36,873 bases of DNA, from positions 1 to 36,873 of the forward strand of contig CADEGN010000051.1 of NCBI GenBank assembly GCA_902826865.1, written 5' to 3'. The position numbers and the translations under genes are program-made. Below the pieces are notes generated by a model that saw only the letters and a list, made by a program, of their open reading frames with translations, was not told where the DNA came from and did no database searches. The number at the start of each line of letters is the position of its first letter. The first letter of the stretch is position 1. Shown here in pieces: positions 32,288 through 36,873 of the stretch. This DNA comes from an uncultured Myxococcales bacterium (GTDB lineage: Bacteria; Myxococcota_A; Polyangia; Nannocystales; Nannocystaceae).

Positions 32288-33352
32288 TCAAGCGGCGCCC
32301 AGCGACACCGTCCAGCGCTCGCCCTCCGGCGCCGCCCAAAAGACGGGCACCGCCGCCAACCACTGCTGCGCAGCCGTGTTGGCGTGGATTCCAACGAAGC
32401 CACGACGCGCCCCGGCCAGGGTCCTCGCACCGGTCTCGATCACCATCCGCGCACCCTCTTCCACGCGTCGCAACGCCCAGCCCAACACCTCCGAGGGATC
32501 CTCGAGGCGGACGACATAGACTGCGGGTCCGCCGGTGCGCCGCGCACCGACGTCGCGCGCAGACACCACGAGATCGTAGGGTGCGATCGCCCTCGCCAAT
32601 CGCTCCCCGTTCCCCACGCCTCGCACGAACACCACGCTGCCCTCGGGGATCTGGCGGATCAACGTGGTGGTGGTGTGACGCACCGCCCCGCTCTCACCGC
32701 GCGACCAGCTCGGCGACGCGGGAAGCTCCGCGGCATCCTCGAGCGCGGCGGCAGGAAGGATCGCGTCGCGGGGTCGGACGGCGAAATCCACCCCAGAGGG
32801 CGCGCGCGACGGGACGGGGACGTAGTCGAGGTCCGGGGTCGCGCCATGCAACCGGGTCGAGCCCGTCGGCGACGAGGGTCGCTCTGCCTCGGACAGCGGA
32901 CCCGGCGATGGCGGCGGGAGATCCCATGCCGTATCACGTCGCCGGGCCAGCGGGCCGGGCGCGCGGGGGACGGAGCTAGCTGCACCGTCGCCAGTCGACC
33001 GCGCAAGCGGCGGGAGTTCGAGCGGCACGCCGACCTCGGCGAGCGCCGGCGACCCGGTGACGGTACGACCGCGAACGATCGCGCCGGCCCCTCCGGCCTC
33101 CGCAACCAGGCTCCAACGGGTGCTGCCGTCGTGGACCTGAAACTCGACCAGGCCGCCCATCGCCAACTCGGCCTGCTGCTCCGGTGGCAACACCGCCGCA
33201 AGCGCATCGAACAACTCGCCTTCGCTCAACACCACGCCGAGCGTTTCCACGCCGGCTGGAGTGCGCATGGACGGCGTCCGATCGGCCTCGAGCACGATCT
33301 CGTCGGCACCATGGCCCGACGCGTCGTGGAGGACCTGAAGCAATGACGGCAC
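32288..33352 (-). CDS. Degenerate PilT/GspE-like protein without a visible P-loop
   Basis: The 354-residue product begins like the N-terminal domain of PilT-type retraction ATPases: PSLLQVLHDASGHGADEIVL, EADRTPSMR, then LSEGELFDALAAVLPPEQQA and GGLVEFQVHDG (compare the GASDLHL and PPxxRVxG motifs). A Pro-rich spacer (about 105-220) follows. The C-terminal part, EVLGWALRRVEEGARMVIET and GFVGIHANTAAQQWLAA, resembles the PilT segment ending HTNSAAQ. No Walker A is seen, so it is probably not an active ATPase. GTG 33352 is used because it starts exactly at the domain; ATG 33421 in frame would add 23 residues and overlap the divergent gene at a shared CATG. It may regulate type IV pili or another secretion ATPase. 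The family call is by eye. Confidence 0.5.
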   Translation of the reverse strand: MPSLLQVLHDASGHGADEIVLEADRTPSMRTPAGVETLGVVLSEGELFDALAAVLPPEQQAELAMGGLVEFQVHDGSTRWSLVAEAGGAGAIVRGRTVTGSPALAEVGVPLELPPLARSTGDGAASSVPRAPGPLARRRDTAWDLPPPSPGPLSEAERPSSPTGSTRLHGATPDLDYVPVPSRAPSGVDFAVRPRDAILPAAALEDAAELPASPSWSRGESGAVRHTTTTLIRQIPEGSVVFVRGVGNGERLARAIAPYDLVVSARDVGARRTGGPAVYVVRLEDPSEVLGWALRRVEEGARMVIETGARTLAGARRGFVGIHANTAAQQWLAAVPVFWAAPEGERWTVSLGAA

Positions 33353-33419
33353 GTTGCGCGAGGGTAACACAGGGACGCGAGGCTCAAGTCGTGCCCATGG
33401 CGGTCGATGACGGCCAGGC

Positions 33420-33818
33420 ATGGGTCCGTGGTCGATCCTCCTCGTCGGCCTCCTGGCTGGGCCCGCGTGCGCCGACATCTCGACCCACGATAGCGACGTG
33501 GACTCCCGGGCTCTGGCGATACTCGGCGCCGTCGAGCCTGCGTGGGGTCGACCGACCGGCGACACCAGCTGCCATGCGGACCGCCCGTGCCACGCCTATT
33601 GCCGTGCGTACTTCGACCTGTGCGGCGGCGGGGCGTTCCGCGATCTCACCGCTTGCGTCGACGCGTGCGCCGACTGGAGCCCCGGCGTACCCGGGACCCT
33701 TGAGGATTCGCTCGCCTGTCGTTCCAAGCTGCTCGACGACCCGGGTGGGCTGACGTCGTGCATCGCCGCAGGGCCGAGCTCCCCGATCTGCCGCGATGCC
33801 CGCGAAGCGTCGGCGTGA
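33420..33818 (+). CDS. Small Cys-rich secreted protein, possibly lipoprotein
   Basis: A 132-residue protein with an N-terminal hydrophobic signal (MGPWSILLVGLLAGPACA) and ten Cys residues. One cluster is CHADRPCHAYCRAYFDLCGG and another is CVDACAD, followed by ACRSKLL and two more. Paired CxxxC-like spacing suggests a disulphide-bonded periplasmic or extracellular fold. The sequence before Cys17 (GPAC) is a poor lipobox. Small Cys-rich secreted proteins of this style are frequent in Myxococcota; the function is unknown. Divergent from the PilT-like gene. Confidence 0.65.
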   Translation: MGPWSILLVGLLAGPACADISTHDSDVDSRALAILGAVEPAWGRPTGDTSCHADRPCHAYCRAYFDLCGGGAFRDLTACVDACADWSPGVPGTLEDSLACRSKLLDDPGGLTSCIAAGPSSPICRDAREASA

Positions 33819-33917
33819 TCGGCGTTGGCAACGCTCTCGGATGCGCGCCGCGCTGACCTCCGTGGACCCCAAGGCGCGCACCCCAAGCCGCGCGCCACCC
33901 CATGATAAGATGCGAAG

Positions 33918-35027
33918 GTGGAGCGAACTGCGCGCGTTTTCGCCTGCGCATTGCTGACACCCATGCTCGCGTCGGGATGCGGTGATGCAGCCACGTTTGC
34001 ATGCGAGACCGCCACAGACTGTGGACCCGCGGGCGCCTGCGAAAGCACAGGCTTCTGCAGCTTCCCTGACGCTGCCTGCCCGTCGCGCCGTCGCTACGGC
34101 GAGCACGCCGACTCGGCGCTCTCCGGCACCTGCGTACCGATCGAGATCGCCGCAAGCGGCGAATCCACCGGCGGCGTGGGTTCGTCGGCGACGTCCATGG
34201 TCGCCTCCTCGGAAACGCTTACGCCCACCTCCGGCGCGAGCAGCAGCGGATCCGCGGATGGGACGTCCAACACCCCGGCAACCGAGACCACCGTCGGGTT
34301 CGCGACGAGCTCGAGCGATAGCAGCAGCTCGACCGGCACGGTGGAGCGCGTGGTCGGCGGGTTGCTCGTGTTGTATCGCTTCGACGAGGGCGCGGGGACG
34401 GTTGCGTCCGATCAATCCGGGGTTGACCCTCCGGTTGACTTGACGATCGAACCCCAGCTCGGATCTCCGAGCTGGGTCGACGGCGGGCTCGCGTTCACCG
34501 GCGCGGGGATCGCCCGCGCGCTCGGATCAGCGACGAAGATCCGCACCGCATGTCAGGCGAGCGATGAGCTCAGCGTGGAGGCGTGGGTCACCGCCACCGA
34601 AGCCTCGCAGATGGGGCCGGCCCGCATCGCGACGCTTTCCGAGGATGCCGGCTCGCGCAGCTTCACCCTCGCACACAGTGTGAACGTCGCGGCCGAACCG
34701 ATATGGATCGCGCGCTTGACCACCTCCACGAGCGACCAAAATGGCACTCCAAGTTTCGCGGCCCAAACGCTGGCAACAACCAACACCACGCACCTGCTGT
34801 TCTCGCGCGACGCGGACGGAGTGGTGACGTTCTGGGTCGACGCTGAGCTGTCGCTCAGCGATACCCGCGGCGGCGACTTCTCAACCTGGCTGGCCACCGA
34901 CCAATTCGCGGTCGGCAACGAGATCAGCCTGGACCGGCCATGGCTCGGCGTGATCCACTTGATCGCGGTCTACGACCGCGCCCTTACGCCCGACGAAGTT
35001 GCACAGAACTTCGCCGCGGGGCTGTGA
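33918..35027 (+). CDS. LamG/concanavalin-like domain lipoprotein
   Basis: A 369-residue predicted outer-membrane or surface lipoprotein. The signal peptide ends in LASGC with Cys21 as the lipidation site. A Cys-rich segment follows (CETATDCGPAGACESTGFCS), then a Ser/Thr/Gly spacer (about 80-145). From about 150 to the end is a LamG-type jelly-roll: LLVLYRFDEGAGTVASDQSG, ELSVEAWVTATEASQ, and the closing LGVIHLIAVYDRALTPDEVA. Such domains bind carbohydrates or proteins at the surface. The start is a GTG with a weak ribosome site. Not obviously linked to the flagellar genes. Confidence 0.8.
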   Translation: MERTARVFACALLTPMLASGCGDAATFACETATDCGPAGACESTGFCSFPDAACPSRRRYGEHADSALSGTCVPIEIAASGESTGGVGSSATSMVASSETLTPTSGASSSGSADGTSNTPATETTVGFATSSSDSSSSTGTVERVVGGLLVLYRFDEGAGTVASDQSGVDPPVDLTIEPQLGSPSWVDGGLAFTGAGIARALGSATKIRTACQASDELSVEAWVTATEASQMGPARIATLSEDAGSRSFTLAHSVNVAAEPIWIARLTTSTSDQNGTPSFAAQTLATTNTTHLLFSRDADGVVTFWVDAELSLSDTRGGDFSTWLATDQFAVGNEISLDRPWLGVIHLIAVYDRALTPDEVAQNFAAGL

Positions 35028-35093
35028 GCGACCTGGGCTGATCGACGAAGCCTCGCCGCACGTGCATGGCAAGGACATGCCGCGGCGCTTTGG

Positions 35094-35123
35094 GGTGCGT
35101 CACCCCCAGCGGTGCGACGCACC
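35094..35123 (+). terminator. Hairpin in the gap before the propeller lipoprotein
   Basis: GGTGCGTC (35094-35101) pairs with GACGCACC (35116-35123), 8 bp around a 14-nt loop. No T-run follows. It lies about 67 nt after the LamG gene stop and could be its 3' end. The rest of the 257-nt gap shows nothing recognisable. Confidence 0.3.
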
Positions 35124-35284
35124 CTGCGAAGTCCACAAGCGGATCCGGCGAGGCGCATCGTTGGGCGCCCAGGCCGTTCGCTAGACCACGGATCCCCGCG
35201 AGATAGATCGGGCGACGTGGAAAATCGACGCGACCCCAACGGATCCAGCCGGAAGAGGATGCCCAAGGCGGGTTCCAACGGACC

Positions 35285-36625
35285 ATGCCACGCGCCGTCG
35301 TGCTGCCCCTGGTTGCCCTGGCCTGTGCCTGCACCACGTCGGGGGACGCCCGCGACGCCGACGAGTCAGGGATCGCCACGCTTCCAGGCGACGATAGCGG
35401 CAGTGAGCCCGGTGCCACCGGAGACGGCAGCGAGGGCGACGCATCGAGCGATGCCACGCCCGCCAGCGATGGTGGCGACCTGAAGTTCGATCTCGGCGAT
35501 AACGCCGAGACCAGCGCCCTCGATTGCGACGACTTTGGCGGGGCCACCTCGACGTTCAGCTACATCTGGATCGCCAATTCCGCGGAGGGCACCGTCTCGA
35601 AGATCAACACCCAGACGGGCATTGAGGAGGGGCGCTATCGTACATCCGCCGCCGGGTCCGACTCGCCGTCCCGCACCTCGGTGAACCAGTATGGGGATGT
35701 GCTGGTCGGCAACCGCGTGGGCGGCGGGGCAGCCACGAAGATCGCGGCGATCAGCGAACGCTGCGCGGAGAGAAACGGCGTCCCGGGCATTCAGACGTCC
35801 GCCGGGCCGACCGACGTGCTGCCGTACCTGGAAGATGAATGCGTCCTCTGGTCGACGCCGTTGCCGATTGCAGACAACGGACCGCGTGGGATCGCCTGGG
35901 AGGGTGGCAGCATCGACCCGATGACCTGCGAGAACACGGTGCCAAACCCGCGCGTGTGGGTCTCCTACGGCGGAGCCGCCGAAGAGATCTATCGACTCGA
36001 CGGAAGCACCGGCGCCGTGCTCGATCACTTCACGATCGCGGGTGGTGGCGGCCTGATCTACGGCGGAGCGGTCAATGCGGCCGGCGATCTGTGGTTCGTC
36101 AATCGCGGGGTGAACACGCTGACCCGCGTCGACGCCATCACGCTCGCATACCAAAGCTGGCCGATCCCGGGCACGCCCTACGGGATGGGCGTCGATGCCA
36201 ACGGCGACCCGTGGGTCGTCACCTACGCGACCGGACCGGGCGCCGACCACGTATTCCGATTCGACGTCGCGAGCGCGACGTTTGCCGATGCCGGAGGCAC
36301 CGGCGGCTACTACCGCGGCATGAACCTCGACCGCGAGGGGCGCGTGTGGGTCGGCGGCAACAGCCCCTGCCGACTCGCCGTGTTCGACGCGCAAACCGAC
36401 ACGTTGATCAACGACAACATCCCGCTACCCGGCTGTTCCACTCCCGTCGGTGTCAGCATCGATCACGACGGGTATGTTTGGGTTGTCGACCAGAACGGCA
36501 CTGCATACAAGGTGCATCCCGAGAACTACTCGATCATCCTCACGGTGGCGGGACTGATCGGACCGTACACGTATTCGGACATGACCGGCTCGGGTCTGAA
36601 TCTGGTGGTGAACCCACCCGGCTGA
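35285..36625 (+). CDS. Beta-propeller (Vgb/NHL-like) lipoprotein
   Basis: A 446-residue predicted lipoprotein. The short signal MPRAVVLPLVALACACTTSG offers Cys14 or Cys16 as lipidation site. An acidic Asp/Gly/Ser spacer (about 17-75) follows. The rest is built from repeats of about 40-50 residues with strands such as YIWIANSAEGTVSKINTQTG, GDLWFVNRGVNTLTRVDAIT, GDPWVVTYATGPGADHVFRF, GRVWVGGNSPCRLAVFDAQT and GYVWVVDQNGTAYKVHPENY. This is the pattern of streptogramin-lyase-like/NHL propellers. Such proteins bind ligands at the surface; an enzyme role is not supported. Typical of large myxobacterial lipoprotein families. Confidence 0.82.
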   Translation: MPRAVVLPLVALACACTTSGDARDADESGIATLPGDDSGSEPGATGDGSEGDASSDATPASDGGDLKFDLGDNAETSALDCDDFGGATSTFSYIWIANSAEGTVSKINTQTGIEEGRYRTSAAGSDSPSRTSVNQYGDVLVGNRVGGGAATKIAAISERCAERNGVPGIQTSAGPTDVLPYLEDECVLWSTPLPIADNGPRGIAWEGGSIDPMTCENTVPNPRVWVSYGGAAEEIYRLDGSTGAVLDHFTIAGGGGLIYGGAVNAAGDLWFVNRGVNTLTRVDAITLAYQSWPIPGTPYGMGVDANGDPWVVTYATGPGADHVFRFDVASATFADAGGTGGYYRGMNLDREGRVWVGGNSPCRLAVFDAQTDTLINDNIPLPGCSTPVGVSIDHDGYVWVVDQNGTAYKVHPENYSIILTVAGLIGPYTYSDMTGSGLNLVVNPPG

Positions 36626-36703
36626 GCGAGGGCCCAAGGCCCACGGATTTCACCGGCCGATTTCGTAGCCATTCGCACCGATCTGGCATCGTTACCGGCA
36701 GGG

Positions 36704-36736
36704 ACAAAGCGCCGGGCCCGGCAACCTTGGCTTTGT
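36704..36736 (+). terminator. Terminator-like hairpin after the propeller lipoprotein
   Basis: ACAAAGC (36704-36710) pairs with GCTTTGT (36730-36736) and encloses a second palindrome GCCGGGCCCGGC (36711-36722). GTTTG follows. This is a plausible 3' end for the lipoprotein transcript about 80 nt after its stop. Confidence 0.4.
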
Positions 36737-36774
36737 GTTTGCCAGCGTCCGTCCCCCCAACGGTGTGTGGTGCG

Positions 36775-36873
36775 ATGCCGCCGCGCTGCTTCGCGCGATC
36801 GGATTCGCCGGCCTTCTTGCGCGAGGAGGCCGCTACGCGGGGCTTGGAGTGGGCGGAGGAGCGGAAGGGGCGG
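36775..36873 (+). CDS. Possible start of a further gene (runs off the window)
   Basis: From ATG 36775 the frame is open to the window end (33 codons), reading MPPRCFARSDSPAFLREEAA, TRGLEWAEERKG. It vaguely recalls the N-terminus of prolyl-oligopeptidase-type enzymes, but too little is present to name it. The minus strand here is also open in two frames, so strand is uncertain. Listed for completeness only. Confidence 0.2.
   Translation, partial: MPPRCFARSDSPAFLREEAATRGLEWAEERKGR

Noticed and set aside
1..36873. CRISPR arrays, tRNA, rRNA, insertion sequences, attachment sites
   Set aside because: I found no direct-repeat arrays, no tRNA-like cloverleaf, no rRNA sequence, and no transposase or integrase gene. 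The repeated sequences present are the flagellin genes and their leaders.
36637..36873. Minus-strand gene entering from the right edge
   Set aside because: Two minus-strand frames stay open here but continue into the propeller lipoprotein gene as shadows, and a third stops after about 12 codons. Without more sequence none can be supported.

Overview
The window is 36.9 kb of high-GC DNA (by eye about two-thirds G+C) from a Gram-negative bacterium. Genes for the periplasmic P-ring (FlgI) and the outer-membrane L-ring (FlgH) show that it has an outer membrane. At the right end are predicted lipoproteins with Ser/Thr/Gly- or Asp/Gly-rich spacers followed by a LamG-like or beta-propeller domain, next to a small Cys-rich secreted protein. 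That style is common in Myxococcota, particularly Nannocystaceae-like genomes. I infer a flagellated member of Myxococcota or a neighbouring deltaproteobacterial-type lineage; no rRNA or other marker gene is present to prove it.

Positions 1-32282 are one continuous plus-strand flagellar locus. From the left: the 3' end of flgE; fliL-fliM-fliN-fliO-fliP-fliQ-fliR (motor, switch and export gate); flhB-flhA (export gate); flhF-flhG-fliA (placement and number of flagella, sigma-28); flgF-flgG-flgA-flgH-flgI (distal rod, P- and L-rings); an flgJ-like gene fused to an M23 peptidase domain; flgN-flgK-flgL (chaperone and hook-filament junction); csrA-fliW (post-transcriptional control of flagellin); maf (flagellin glycosyltransferase); five tandem flagellin genes; fliD-fliS and a fliT-like gene; a degenerate HATPase-like protein; a small helical protein; and a receiver-GGDEF diguanylate cyclase. 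Most neighbours are coupled by 4-nt ATGA or GTGA overlaps. No flgM, fliE-fliK, flgB-flgD or motAB is visible; they must lie elsewhere or to the left.

Positions 32288-36873 are not flagellar. A convergent minus-strand gene resembles a degenerate PilT-type protein without a visible P-loop. It is followed on the plus strand by a Cys-rich secreted protein, a LamG-like lipoprotein and a beta-propeller lipoprotein.

The most interesting signal is in RNA. Four of the five flagellin genes, plus a 35-codon small ORF between flagellins 1 and 2, carry a related 5' leader just before the start codon. It has hairpin 1 with an ACGNAN loop, a hairpin 2 whose stem changes sequence but keeps pairing (absent at the small ORF), and a short hairpin 3 with an ACGAA-type loop whose 3' arm is the Shine-Dalgarno GGA. 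With csrA (carrying Asn55, the residue needed for FliW contact in Bacillus subtilis) and fliW immediately upstream, this suggests a CsrA-FliW-flagellin homeostatic circuit, or an unknown regulator that reads paired ACGAA loops. fliW itself overlaps csrA in the -1 frame and has no conventional start codon at the expected place. Several GG-N10-GC elements close to the sigma-54 consensus lie before fliL, flhB, maf and flagellin 1.
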